Origin: Metabacillus halosaccharovorans
Lineage (GTDB): Bacteria > Bacillota > Bacilli > Bacillales > Bacillaceae
Length of the DNA stretch: 64,000 nucleotides
Assembly: GCF_002019635.1 (NCBI RefSeq)
Contig: NZ_KV917371.1
Coordinates: forward strand, 496,001 to 560,000
Direction: 5' to 3'
Each line of letters starts with the position of its first letter. Within the stretch, counting starts at the first letter, position 1. This document shows positions 53,183-62,800 of this stretch, one piece after another. Below the pieces are notes generated by a model that worked only from the letters and a program-made list of their open reading frames with translations, was not told the DNA's origin and searched no databases. Both the position numbers and the translations under genes were made by a program.

Positions 53183-53213
53183 AAACGCAGAGGTATTACA
53201 CCTCTGCGTTTAC
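53183..53213 (+). terminator. Rho-independent terminator
   Basis: AAACGCAGAGGT pairs perfectly with ACCTCTGCGTTT right after the isomerase stop. Confidence 0.8.
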
Positions 53214-53280
53214 CTTTCGGGTTTTACCCTGTTACGGTAAATCCAAACGTCATTTAACTTATAACAAAAAAATCGAAATA

Positions 53281-54162
53281 CTATAGAAACTTCATTTTAT
53301 ACTCGGCTTTAAAAACGCCACCCATTTCAATCTTATTTATTCCAAGTTTCTCCTCCAGTTTTCCGGATGTATGATATGTATCTGCAATGCCATACCATGG
53401 CTCAATACATACAAACGGTGCCATCGTATCGAAGTCCTCCATATATTTCGACCATATTCCTACAAACGGAAATGCTTCAAACATGACTTCTACACCGTGA
53501 CCTGATTTAGTTGAAATCAATTTAATATGATCAATATTACTGTAAACAAGAGCATCATCTTTAAAGAGAGAATTAGAAAGCTTAATCATTGAAATATCAT
53601 TAGCCGTTCTTTTCTCATGAATGAGCGAATCTATTAGCTCATATTCAATCACATTCTTATTTGTAGATGGCGTAAAGTGTAAACTATAGTCCTCAATTGC
53701 TTCATTTTCTAAAAGTGGCACCTTAAATGCAGGATGCGCACCAATAGAAAAATACATATCCTCTTTGTTTTCGTTTAGAATTTCCCATTGAACAATGAGT
53801 GAATCTTCTTGAAGTTCATAATGAATAAAAGCTTTAAATTCAAAAGGAAAAATCGAAGTATACTGTCCTGCAGACTCAAAAACAAAAGAAACATTCGTAT
53901 CCGATTTAGCATGCAGTTCAAATGTAACATCACGCAAAAAGCCATGTTGGGACATTGAGTAGGTCTGACCATTAAATTCATATTGGTCTTCTTTTAATCG
54001 TCCGACTATCGGGAATAAGACCGGAGCAACGCGTCCCCAGTATTTATCATCTCCTAACCACATATAATCGAGTCCCGTTTTCTTATGTGTTACTTTACGT
54101 ACTTCTGCTCCATTGCTTAAAAACTCTACTTTCAACCAATCATTTTCAATTCCAATTACCAT
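53281..54162 (-). CDS. Aldose 1-epimerase-like protein, LacX type
   Basis: The 293-residue galactose-mutarotase-fold protein has NGAEVRKVTHKKTGLDYMWLGDDKYWGRVAPVLFPIVGRL, SQHGFLRDVTFEL with the catalytic-type His, YFSIGAHPAFKVPL with the second His, and MAPFVCIEPWYGIAD with the Glu base. It matches LacX/YihR-like epimerases that act on aldoses or hexose phosphates. GAGGG precedes the ATG. It is transcribed towards the sugar operon and may be functionally related; no operator links them. Confidence 0.8.
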   Translation of the reverse strand: MVIGIENDWLKVEFLSNGAEVRKVTHKKTGLDYMWLGDDKYWGRVAPVLFPIVGRLKEDQYEFNGQTYSMSQHGFLRDVTFELHAKSDTNVSFVFESAGQYTSIFPFEFKAFIHYELQEDSLIVQWEILNENKEDMYFSIGAHPAFKVPLLENEAIEDYSLHFTPSTNKNVIEYELIDSLIHEKRTANDISMIKLSNSLFKDDALVYSNIDHIKLISTKSGHGVEVMFEAFPFVGIWSKYMEDFDTMAPFVCIEPWYGIADTYHTSGKLEEKLGINKIEMGGVFKAEYKMKFL

Positions 54163-54316
54163 CTTTAAACCCTCATCTCTATCTCATATTCGTACCCTAA
54201 TTATACCCTTAACGATATATATCGCTAATAAAGAGATAAAAACTTTTTATTTTTAATGAACTTTTTTTCCTCTTCATTTGTATAGTTAGTAAAGATATTG
54301 ATGGGAGATGTTACAA

Positions 54317-54688
54317 ATGGATACTGGTTGGATTGTTTCTCTTATTGTTGCAGGTTTTTTAATGATTTTTATTTTAGTAATTGCCATTCCAATGGATCGT
54401 AAATATGTTGTCCGTGAAAATGGTAAAGTCAATTATAAGAAAACGAACATATATTTAAGATGGAACGTTTTTGATACACTAACCCTAGGACTATCAATAT
54501 ATTCCATTATTTGTGTTCAAGCTCTTAATTTTTTGGTTTCTAGTGGTGAAACGATTGAAAATGATTTTGTACAATTTTTTACAAACCAAGGACAGGTATG
54601 GACACTTGTCTCAATATTGTACTTAATAAGTAGGGTATCTATGACATTGAAAGCTATTAAGGAACGCTGGGGCGATGAGATTGAGTGA
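54317..54688 (+). CDS. Small membrane protein preceding an ECF sigma factor
   Basis: The 123-residue protein has a first helix (WIVSLIVAGFLMIFILVIAIPM), a polar stretch, and two further hydrophobic segments (DTLTLGLSIYSIICVQALNFLV and VWTLVSILYLISRVSMTL). No family is recognised. GGGAG lies about 9 bases before the ATG. Its stop overlaps the sigma factor start by 14 bases, so the two are translated together; it may be part of the control of that sigma factor. Confidence 0.6.
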   Translation: MDTGWIVSLIVAGFLMIFILVIAIPMDRKYVVRENGKVNYKKTNIYLRWNVFDTLTLGLSIYSIICVQALNFLVSSGETIENDFVQFFTNQGQVWTLVSILYLISRVSMTLKAIKERWGDEIE

Positions 54689-55220
54689 ACGCGAAGACGA
54701 ATTGATGATCGCTTATCAAAATGGTGATGAAGAAGCGTTAGAAAGAATCTATACCCTATTAAGACAGCCTCTTTATTCGTTTATTTTTCGTTATTCTAGA
54801 GATGAGCAATTAGCCATTGATATCGTTCAAGACACATTTGTTAAATTACAACGCTATAAGCATGACTACAATCCAAGGAAAGGCAAACTCAAGTCCTATC
54901 TTTTTCAAATTGCTTATCGACTAATGATCACAAAATTAAACCGCCGTAAGAAATGGAGATCTCTATTACCCTTTCTTACTCCAATACAAAAAGAGGAATT
55001 TCTTTATATTGAAAAAATGACAATTCGGGAGGCCGTTGCGAACCTACCTGAAGGACAGCGTGCAGTTGTATTACTTTTCTACTATCACGATATGCTGCAA
55101 GAGGAAATAGCCGAAATCCTGAGCATACCTAAAGGGACGGTGAAATCAAGATTACACATGGCAATCAAACGATTAAGAGAAGAATTGGAGGAAGAGGAAT
55201 ATGAGACAGGATCTAAATAA
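54675..55220 (+). CDS. ECF-type RNA polymerase sigma factor
   Basis: The 181-residue sigma-70 family protein has region 2 (LERIYTLLRQPLYSFIFRYSRDEQLAIDIVQDTFVKLQRYK...GKLKSYLFQIAYRLMITKLNRRKK) and region 4 (AVANLPEGQRAVVLLFYYHDMLQEEIAEILSIPKGTVKSRLHMAIKRLREEL), with no regions 1 or 3. The overlapping membrane-protein genes on both sides form a compact three-gene operon, the usual setting for an ECF factor and its membrane anti-sigma. The signal and regulon are unknown; I cannot assign it to a named B. subtilis sigma. Confidence 0.85.
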   Translation: MRLSEREDELMIAYQNGDEEALERIYTLLRQPLYSFIFRYSRDEQLAIDIVQDTFVKLQRYKHDYNPRKGKLKSYLFQIAYRLMITKLNRRKKWRSLLPFLTPIQKEEFLYIEKMTIREAVANLPEGQRAVVLLFYYHDMLQEEIAEILSIPKGTVKSRLHMAIKRLREELEEEEYETGSK

Positions 55221-55443
55221 GGATCATCATCTGCGTAAGAGATTAGATGAATATCACGTAAATATACCCAATTTCCCAATGAAAACTAATCGGTGGGAAC
55301 GATTCATTCACTTTCTTGCTTCACCTACAAAAGATCCGCTTGATCCATTAATTTCAACACCTAATGGACTTTTAGTTCTAAAACTTGTTCCAATAATCGG
55401 AACCACTGCAATTGCATTCATACAAGTTTTACTTTTTTTATAA
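55201..55443 (+). CDS. Small membrane protein, candidate anti-sigma factor
   Basis: The 80-residue protein has a soluble N-terminal half (residues 1-55: HHLRKRLDEYHVNIPNFPMKTNRWERFIHFL) and one C-terminal transmembrane segment (VLKLVPIIGTTAIAFIQVLLFL). It starts inside the sigma gene (20-base overlap, GGAGGAAGAGG upstream). The position and one-helix topology with a cytosolic domain suit a membrane anti-sigma or sigma-modulating protein, but no anti-sigma motif is recognised, so this is inferred from context. Confidence 0.6.
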   Translation: MRQDLNKDHHLRKRLDEYHVNIPNFPMKTNRWERFIHFLASPTKDPLDPLISTPNGLLVLKLVPIIGTTAIAFIQVLLFL

Positions 55444-55461
55444 AAGATATAAACAATAATT

Positions 55462-55513
55462 CATTTTAAAGGAGTACACACCATTAACATAAAATGGTAT
55501 ACTCCTTTAAATG
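55462..55513. terminator. Long hairpin after the sigma operon
   Basis: Arms of about 22 bases, CATTTTAAAGGAGTA and ACACCATT, pair with AATGGT and TACTCCTTTAAATG. No long T-run follows; it probably ends the sigma operon or stabilises its 3' end. Confidence 0.55.
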
Positions 55514-55669
55514 GATTACACTATACACTATGATTTTCCTCAATTCTTGCCAATACATTACTCCTTTGATATCCCTTTATTTCAGAATGATAAATATTTT
55601 GACATATTTTTATTAAAAATGGGAAAAGTAATCAAGATGTTAATTATACTTTTTGAAAGGGGATTTCCC

Positions 55670-55954
55670 ATGAATAATAAGTGGATTCTTATGTTAGTAG
55701 GAATAGTTTTTTCAGCAATGATTGCTGCCGGTTGTAATGCTGAACCAGATCCTGCACCTCCTGCAGATGATCAAAATCAGGTAGATGAAGAAAATGGTAC
55801 AACTGATAATAATGGTGACACAGATGACAATTTACCTGGTGTTGATGAAGATGATACAATGACAAAAGATGATGAAAATGATGCAGACCCTGATCCGGAA
55901 GATGTAATTGAAGATGTAGAAGATATGGGAGATAAAAATAATAAAGACGAATAG
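55670..55954 (+). CDS. Small acidic lipoprotein
   Basis: The 94-residue protein has a lipoprotein signal (ILMLVGIVFSAMIAAGC, Cys near 22). Almost the whole mature part is Asp, Glu, Asn, Pro and Gly (DQNQVDEENGTTDNNGD and so on), a low-complexity surface tail seen in small Bacillus lipoproteins of unknown use. AAAGGGG precedes the ATG; the frame is open upstream to 55511 without support. It is monocistronic. Confidence 0.7.
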   Translation: MNNKWILMLVGIVFSAMIAAGCNAEPDPAPPADDQNQVDEENGTTDNNGDTDDNLPGVDEDDTMTKDDENDADPDPEDVIEDVEDMGDKNNKDE

Positions 55955-55968
55955 AAGATAGTACTTGT

Positions 55969-56142
55969 AAAAAAGAGGCTGGGACAAAACTAAAATGTTC
56001 ATTACTAATGACGAATAATTTTGGTTAGAATAGGCCCTTAATAGAAAAAATCCGAACTAATTCAACATTCTAATCGTAGAATCATGAATTATAGTTCGGA
56101 TTTTTCTTTGGCTAAAATACTTTTGTCCCAGCCTCTTTTTTT
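55969..56142. repeat. Large nested inverted repeat (GAGGCTGGGAC type)
   Basis: Outer arms AAAAAAGAGGCTGGGACAAAA and the inverse TTTTGTCCCAGCCTCTTTTTTT bound 174 bases. An inner pair, AAAAATCCGAACTAATTCA (about 56046-56064) and TGAATTATAGTTCGGATTTTT (56084-56104), forms a second stem. I recall the GAGGCTGGGACA arms as a recurring intergenic element in Gram-positive genomes. It lies between converging lipoprotein and fra genes and would end transcription in both directions. Confidence 0.75.
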
Positions 56143-56153
56143 AAAGAATTGTA

Positions 56154-56525
56154 CTATTCCCGCCAAAATTTGGTATATTCAGCTTTATCCTGGATATTAA
56201 ATTCAATCATTTTCTCAAGCAATTCGTAGTTTACCGGCTTTTTCCATGGAATTCGAAATAAACCTTTGGTAGCACTGTAGCCCGCTTGTGCAATGTCGTC
56301 AGAAAAGCGTGTAATGCCTACTTCTTCGGGTGAAACGCTCATATGTTGCTTCGCTGTGGAAAAGCCGATAATATATGTGCCATGATCTGTAAACATTGGG
56401 GTATTCCACTTTATTTGCCCTTCCAAATTAGGAAACCTATCCGCAACCCACGCTAATACTTCCTCTGTCCGCTCACGGTGGTCGGGATGATCAATACCTG
56501 CTAAATATTTCGCAAAAACATCCAT
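56154..56525 (-). CDS. fra: Frataxin-like iron chaperone Fra (YdhG, DUF1801 type)
   Basis: The 123-residue cytosolic protein has the YdhG signature from end to end: [64 protein letters not shown], and a final FWRE. In B. subtilis Fra supplies iron for Fe-S cluster and heme synthesis. Length and motif order agree with that protein. GGAGGAGGAAG precedes the ATG. It is monocistronic, followed by the large inverted repeat. Confidence 0.85.
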   Translation of the reverse strand: MDVFAKYLAGIDHPDHRERTEEVLAWVADRFPNLEGQIKWNTPMFTDHGTYIIGFSTAKQHMSVSPEEVGITRFSDDIAQAGYSATKGLFRIPWKKPVNYELLEKMIEFNIQDKAEYTKFWRE

Positions 56526-56892
56526 ACACTTCCTCCTCCACTATTACTATAACAATTGCTACTTCATTTCTAAAAGTTAAGCCAGCATTAATTTTTCCGT
56601 TCTACTTCACTGCTTTATAAAACAAATTATATCATGATTCCACATGTATTAAATATTCTGCTTATTATTTCCGAAAATTAGTTACATATTATGGCAAGCT
56701 GTTTTTGATACTTTGTATTTTCAAATGTAAATATAAAGGTAAAAATGAGTTCGTTAATAAAATATTATAAGCAACGATGTATGTGAAAACAGTCTAATTA
56801 AATGAAACGAACAGTTTATTATTAGTAGTTTTACATGCTAGAATTGAAGATGCCATTATAAAAAATTAACTTAGATTTAGAAGGTGCTGTTT
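56526..56892. other. Gene-free AT-rich stretch
   Basis: These 367 bases between divergent genes hold no supported frame. They must carry the promoters of fra and of the membrane-fused flavoprotein gene. I see no palindrome, cre box or leader hairpin in them. Confidence 0.6.
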
Positions 56893-58728
56893 ATGCCGGA
56901 CTGGTCTTATCATCCATTAAAAAAACTCTTACTCAATAAGCTACATGCAAAAACAAGCCGGGAGTTTCTTCATAAATCAATGAGTACAATAGCATCCACT
57001 CCTGGAGGTAGGTCTGTTATTGGATTTTTGGGACATATGAACCCTCCACGGGAACTTCAACAGAATATTTATCGTACAAAATTTTCTTCTCCTATTGGGT
57101 TAAGTGGCCATATTGATCCAAATATGTCAGGTTTAAATGCCTTTCAAGAATTGGGCTTCGGATTTTTAGAAATAGGACCCATTGTGTTATATGGACCTTC
57201 GGATAAAAAAGAACCGAAGTGGGAAAAAGGAAAACTTTTGTTTTCAAATCAGCAGGAAAAGGTTCCTCTGAAACTGGTAATTAAAAAATTAACAAGACTG
57301 AATATCCGTATTCCCATAATTGCTAAAATAGATGCACAAGTTACTAGAAATGAGTGGGAGATCATTGTGCAACATTTAACGCCATATGTAGACGCATTTA
57401 TTGGAACACCCAAGCAAATACACTCATATATCACAACTAATAGGTCACAGTGTTTGGATCGTTCTTTTTATATGTCTTTTTCTCCTGATGAACTAGATAA
57501 TAACAACATACAATTGAAAGATTTAACACAACATTCATGTATTGGTGGCGTAGTGATAAATGCACCACGTCAAACTGAGGGCAGCTATTGGTATGAAGCC
57601 ACACATGCAAATGAGCTTTTAACAAAAACAATAAAACGGGTCAAAGCTCTATTTCCTGAGCTAATAGTTATAACCTCAGGTGGAGTGGAGACACCAGAAG
57701 ATGCTTTTTCTTTAGTTCGTGCCGGTACAGATTTGTTCATGTTAACAGATGGCTATGTAAAAGCTGGACCAGGACTGCCGAAGCGAATTCATGAAAGATT
57801 ATTATATGAAGAAGTTCAACCATTGAATAACCAGAACTGGTATTGGTCATTTCTGTTTGGACTCTCCATCTTAATTGGAGGTATCATTGCCTTATATTTT
57901 GCCATTACAAGTATTATCCTTCCTTATGATGAAGCCTTTATTGGACTGACTAAAGCAGATATCTTACAAGTAAATCCACTTATCCTGGCGTTTATGTCCC
58001 ATGATAGAATGGCGTTAGCAGGCACAATGATATCCGGCGGTATCATCTATATTCAGCTTGCACGACATGGAATTAAATATGGTATGCATTGGGCTAAAAT
58101 TACGTTTCATAGTGCAGCAATCATAGGTTTCCTTGGAATTTTTCTATTTATCGGCTTTGGGTACTTTGATTGGCTACATGGTTTGTTTTGGCTTGTCTTA
58201 TTACCTATCTATTATTTCAGCTACAGAGAAGGAAAAAAGATTATCGATTTCCCTGCTTCTAGTCATGGTAAGAATGATAGAACATGGAAACTTGGTCTTT
58301 ATGGACAACTCATGTTTATTATTCTGGGCTTTTCGATCATTGTTGGAGGTATCGTTATTTCTATAATAGGTGTGACAAATGTGTTTATAACAACAGACGT
58401 AAGCTTCCTGTGTATGTCACCACAAATGATCGATACTTTAAGTAACAATTTAATTCCTGTTATCGCACATGACCGAGCTGGATTTGGAAGTGCACTAGTA
58501 AGTGTTGGTTTACTTGTTTTAATGCTCTCATTATGGGGGTTCAGAAAAGGAGAGCACTGGATTTGGAATACCCTTGCGATTGGAGCATTACCTGCATTTA
58601 TAGCTGGAGTAGGAACACATTTCTATATCGGTTATACAACCTTTATCCATTTACTTCCTGTTTACTTTTTAATCATCTTATATTTTACAGGTCTAGTATT
58701 ATCTTATCCTTTCTTAAAGAAAAAATAA
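56893..58728 (+). CDS. Dihydroorotate-dehydrogenase-like domain fused to a membrane domain
   Basis: Residues 1-300 resemble a class 2 DHODH-type FMN barrel: FSSPIGLSGHIDPNMSGLNAFQELGFGFLEIGPI near the start, and ELIVITSGGVETPEDAFSLVRAGTDLFMLTDGYVKAGPGLPKRIHERL at the end for FMN phosphate. The central catalytic segments are divergent (IIAKIDAQ, VVINAPRQTEG), so pyrimidine synthesis is doubtful. Residues about 310-611 hold about eight hydrophobic helices in two halves, each with an AHDR/SHDRM-(A/G)-(F/L)G element (FMSHDRMALAGTMISGG, VIAHDRAGFGSALVSVG). AAGGTG precedes the ATG at 56893. A membrane redox enzyme is my reading; the substrate is unknown. Confidence 0.7.
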   Translation: MPDWSYHPLKKLLLNKLHAKTSREFLHKSMSTIASTPGGRSVIGFLGHMNPPRELQQNIYRTKFSSPIGLSGHIDPNMSGLNAFQELGFGFLEIGPIVLYGPSDKKEPKWEKGKLLFSNQQEKVPLKLVIKKLTRLNIRIPIIAKIDAQVTRNEWEIIVQHLTPYVDAFIGTPKQIHSYITTNRSQCLDRSFYMSFSPDELDNNNIQLKDLTQHSCIGGVVINAPRQTEGSYWYEATHANELLTKTIKRVKALFPELIVITSGGVETPEDAFSLVRAGTDLFMLTDGYVKAGPGLPKRIHERLLYEEVQPLNNQNWYWSFLFGLSILIGGIIALYFAITSIILPYDEAFIGLTKADILQVNPLILAFMSHDRMALAGTMISGGIIYIQLARHGIKYGMHWAKITFHSAAIIGFLGIFLFIGFGYFDWLHGLFWLVLLPIYYFSYREGKKIIDFPASSHGKNDRTWKLGLYGQLMFIILGFSIIVGGIVISIIGVTNVFITTDVSFLCMSPQMIDTLSNNLIPVIAHDRAGFGSALVSVGLLVLMLSLWGFRKGEHWIWNTLAIGALPAFIAGVGTHFYIGYTTFIHLLPVYFLIILYFTGLVLSYPFLKKK

Positions 58729-58731
58729 AAA

Positions 58732-58780
58732 CTCCCCTTAAGATAAGCAGTTGTTCATGTTTAACCTATCTTAAGGGGTG
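58732..58780. terminator. Hairpin between converging genes
   Basis: CTCCCCTTAAGATA pairs with TATCTTAAGGGG around a 21-base loop just after the flavoprotein stop. Confidence 0.65.
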
Positions 58781-58834
58781 CTTAACAAGCTTTATTCTCA
58801 TTGAATTACACTTTTCGTATACCTTCTTGACATT

Positions 58835-59623
58835 TCAATCGTCATTTTCATTATATAAAGCTTCCATCACTCTTCCTATTTCCAATAAGTAGGCTTCTTC
58901 TTTAGGTGTTAATAAAGTAGGAAACTGAAAATTTATGACATCTGATTCCATTACTTCCTGTGCTTGTACAAGTTGATCTGCAAGCTCTTCTTTATTTTCG
59001 ACATGTTTTGTTGCCAATTCAGTTAGTTTAACAAGAACATCAAATGCTTCTGGCGATTGTGGTGAAACTTCATCTTTCATCAATTTTTTCACCGTTGCCA
59101 ACCAATCTAACATTTCAACATCTAATTGTTGACGCTGTTTTTTGGGAAGAGAAAAAAATTGATTCGCAATGTCATCTGAAAAATATTCTTTTACCCATTC
59201 CATTTGGTCTTGTTCATGTTCCATCTGAAAAAGTAAAGAACTTAAAACCGTCCACGTGATCGACTTTCCATTTTCGATTAAAAATTGAACTCGCTCTACT
59301 GCTTCGATTGCACGATTTAACTCGTTTCTCTTTTCTGTCAGAAGATTATGTTGCAAGGGTAAAGATTTATTCAGTTGAGTAACAGCATCCGTATCGTTTT
59401 CAATTAATTTTTTTATTTCCTGTAAAGAGTATCCTAAAAATTTTAGAGACTGAATTTGTTGCAGTTTCGCTAATTCAGTTAATCCGTATAACCTGTGGCC
59501 AGAGCTGTTTTGTTGTGTTGGTTTCAATACTCCGATTTCTTCATAAAACCGTAAAGTTCGTACCGTGATCCTTGCTCGTTTTCCAAACTCACTAATAGTA
59601 AAAAACGGTTCTTGATTTTCCAT
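58835..59623 (-). CDS. MerR-family transcriptional regulator with long effector domain
   Basis: The 262-residue regulator has an N-terminal MerR winged helix (FTISEFGKRARITVRTLRFYEEIGVLKPTQQNSSGHRLYGLTELAKLQQIQSLKFLGYSLQEIKKLI), a coiled-coil dimer helix (about 85-120), and an all-helical C-terminal domain (about 130-262) of TipAS-like size. No metal-binding Cys are present, so a drug- or organic-ligand sensor is likely. GGAGGG precedes the ATG. No partner gene is adjacent on the same strand. Confidence 0.8.
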   Translation of the reverse strand: MENQEPFFTISEFGKRARITVRTLRFYEEIGVLKPTQQNSSGHRLYGLTELAKLQQIQSLKFLGYSLQEIKKLIENDTDAVTQLNKSLPLQHNLLTEKRNELNRAIEAVERVQFLIENGKSITWTVLSSLLFQMEHEQDQMEWVKEYFSDDIANQFFSLPKKQRQQLDVEMLDWLATVKKLMKDEVSPQSPEAFDVLVKLTELATKHVENKEELADQLVQAQEVMESDVINFQFPTLLTPKEEAYLLEIGRVMEALYNENDD

Positions 59624-59808
59624 TATTCGTCATCCCTCCATAAATTTAGGTTAGCATATGACGTAAGGGAGGGAGCAAGACAAAAACAAATTTGGCGTAT
59701 AAAATTCCACTAATTAGTTGAAAGACCCTCACAACCTACCCGCATTAGACTTCATGAATAATGTAACATTAGTTGGATAGCGATTTTTTCACTTTGGCTA
59801 TATATTAA

Positions 59809-59834
59809 AACCCTCAATCCAAAGATTGAGGGTT
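59809..59834 (-). terminator. Terminator of swrC
   Basis: AACCCTCAATC pairs perfectly with GATTGAGGGTT around CAAA; the minus strand continues with TTTTAATAT. Confidence 0.85.
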
Positions 59835-59849
59835 CTCGTCATTCCAAGA

Positions 59850-62800
59850 TTAATTTTCTTCTACTTCTTTACGATTTTTCTTCAACATTTTTGAAAGTAC
59901 CTCATATACAATCGGCACAATGACTAATGTTAAAATGGTTGACGATGTGAGACCACCAATTACTGTGATGGCTAATCCTTTTGATATTAGGGCTGATCCT
60001 GCACCCTCAAATACCATTGGAATCATCGCGCCAATCGTTGCAATAGCTGTCATTAAGATTGGGCGTAGTCTTGTAGCTCCTGCTTCAATAATCGCATCAC
60101 GTAATGACATTCCATCGCGTTCCATATGAATAATACGATCCACAAGAACAATCGCGTTTGTCACAACAATACCGATTAACATCAATAGCCCCATCATAAC
60201 CGATACAGAAATTGTTTCACCGGCGATCCATAGCCCTACAAAGGAACCAATTACGGCAAATGGTAATGAGAAAAGAATCGCGAATGGTGCTAAACCTTCA
60301 CCGAATGTGACAACCAAGATAAAGTAAACAATGAGAATTGCTGCAATCATTGCGATACCTAGTTGTGTAAATGTTTCTTGCATGTCTGCTGCAACACCAG
60401 CAACTCCAGTTTCTACACCTTTAGGTAAATCCAAATCATTAATCTTCTCATCCGCTTCGGTTGTTGCCGTAGAAACATCATCAGTCATTACTGTACCAGA
60501 AACAGTTGCATAGAATTCCCCTTTACTACGGGATAGTGTGTTATAAGTCGTACCCTCTTCTGTTTTAACTAGCTCAGATAAAGGCATTGTGGAACCTGTA
60601 GCAGTAGGGATTTCTGTTTCAAGTAGTTCATCAATTGATGTTGCGTCCATTTTTTCTTCGCGTTGAACGATAACATCTATTTCTTCTCCGTCATTTTCCA
60701 CTGTTGTTAACACTTCTTCAGAGCCTGTAGCTGATAATGTTCCAACGATTTGTCCAGTTGTTAAACCATATTGCATAATATCCTCGTGATCTATTTTCAG
60801 CACATGTTCAACATATGGATTTTCCATATCAGATTCTACATCTTCAAGGTTTTCTACCTCTTTTAATGCGCCCTCTACTTGATTAACTGCCTTATTTAGA
60901 TCATCTAAGTCTTCACTATACAGTGTATAGCTTACTTCGTTTGTTGCCATTCCTCCGCCCATCATGTCCTGGGATTTCCATTCACCTGATTGGCCAATGT
61001 TAAAGACATACTCTTCAACTTCTTCTTTTACATCGGAGAAGTTTTCCGTATCTTCATTAAAGAATAGATACATTAATGCACCGTTTCCTCCACCCATCAT
61101 CATCGTGGATGCGTCTGCACTATCACTATTGTTAAATGATAATTGAACAGTCTCCAGATCATCACGCTTCATTAATTCTTTTTCGACTTCTTCAAGATTT
61201 TTTAACGTTTCATCTTCAAGTTCACCTGTAGCTGGTGTATAAGTCAAATAGATTACTTTTTCTTCTTCAGACCCCATAAAACTGAAACCAATTAGTGGAG
61301 TCAGCGCAAGTGAGCCAACTAATAATACGATCGCAATTAAGGATGTAATGATTTTATGATTTAGTACTTTTTCTAGAACACCTTTATACCAAGTTGCAAT
61401 TCTTCCAACCTCTTTATGCTTCGATGCTTTTTTCTCTCCGTATAATTTCTTACGGAATAAGAAGTGAGAGAGCGCCGGCACAATTGTGATTGCAACAAGC
61501 AATGATGCACCAAGAGCAAATGTCATTGTTAAAGCAAATGGTCTAAATAATTCACCAACCATCCCGCCCACTAACATAAGTGGTGCGAATACCGCAACTG
61601 TTACAAGTGTGGAAGAAAGAATTGGTTTAAACATTTCAATTGTTGCTTCACGGATTAACGCACGTCCTCGAAGCTTCTCTTCTTCAAGGTGCATCCTTCT
61701 ATATATATTTTCCACTACAACAATCGAGTCATCGATAACCCGGCCAATCGCAACCGTAATCGCACCCAATGTCATAATGTTTAATGTTATATCAAGCCAA
61801 TTTAACAATAAAAATGCCATAAAGATGGATACTGGAATTGATATAATCGAAATAATCGTTGATTTGATATCACGAAGGAATAAAAGAATAATGATGATCG
61901 CGAACAAACCACCGAATAATGCTTTTTCTACCATCGTGAAAACGGAATCTTCAATTGGTTCCGCTTGGTCTAACGTAACATCGATAACTAAACCATCTAT
62001 GTCCTTTTCTTGTTCCGCAATTAAATCTTTCACAGCGTTCACAACGTCTACTGTGTTTGCCTGTTGTCCTTTTGTTATTTGGACAGAAATGGCTTCTTCC
62101 CCATTTGTACGCGAAATAGATTGTACCTTACCAACTGTTTCTATCTTTGCAATATTACCTAGTTTTACAAATGGATTTGGATTTTTCTCTGATGGTGTAA
62201 CAGGTATTAGCAGCTCTTTTAATTGCTCAACAGTTTTAATATCACCGTCAATAGAAAGAGCTTGTTCACCTTCTTTATATTCCTGCAGGCCTAGAGATAA
62301 GGCCATATCACTTGCTTGGACCATTTGCTTAACAGTATCCTCAGTTAAGCCTAACTCTTCCATTTTTGCATGGTCGTAAGTGAATTGTACTTCCTCAAGA
62401 TGTTGACCGGTAATCGTTGTAGATCCAACTCCATCTATTTTTTCTATTTCCGGGAGGATTGTTTCTTCAACGGTTGTAGATAAGTCAACAATATCACCCT
62501 CTGTGCTGCTGATAGATAACGCAACAACCGGCATCATATTCATACTAAGAGCCATTATTGTTGGTTCTTCAGCATCCTCGGGCAATGAAATATTATCAAT
62601 TGCTGCTTCAAGTTCACGTTTTTTCTCATCCATATCTACGCCATATTCATACTCGATCTGGACTTGAGCCACGTTTGCTGAAGAATTTGAATAAACAGCC
62701 GCAACATCTTCAAGGCCCTCTATATTCTGCTCCATTGGCATCGATATTTCATCCATTACTTGCTCAGCCGTTGCCCCTGGATAAACCCCCATCACAATTA

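Noticed and set aside
61486-62379. A 297-codon open frame on the plus strand opposite swrC
   Set aside because: It is antisense to the conserved RND coding sequence, has Ser/Thr/Ile-rich composition typical of a shadow frame, and has no ribosome site.
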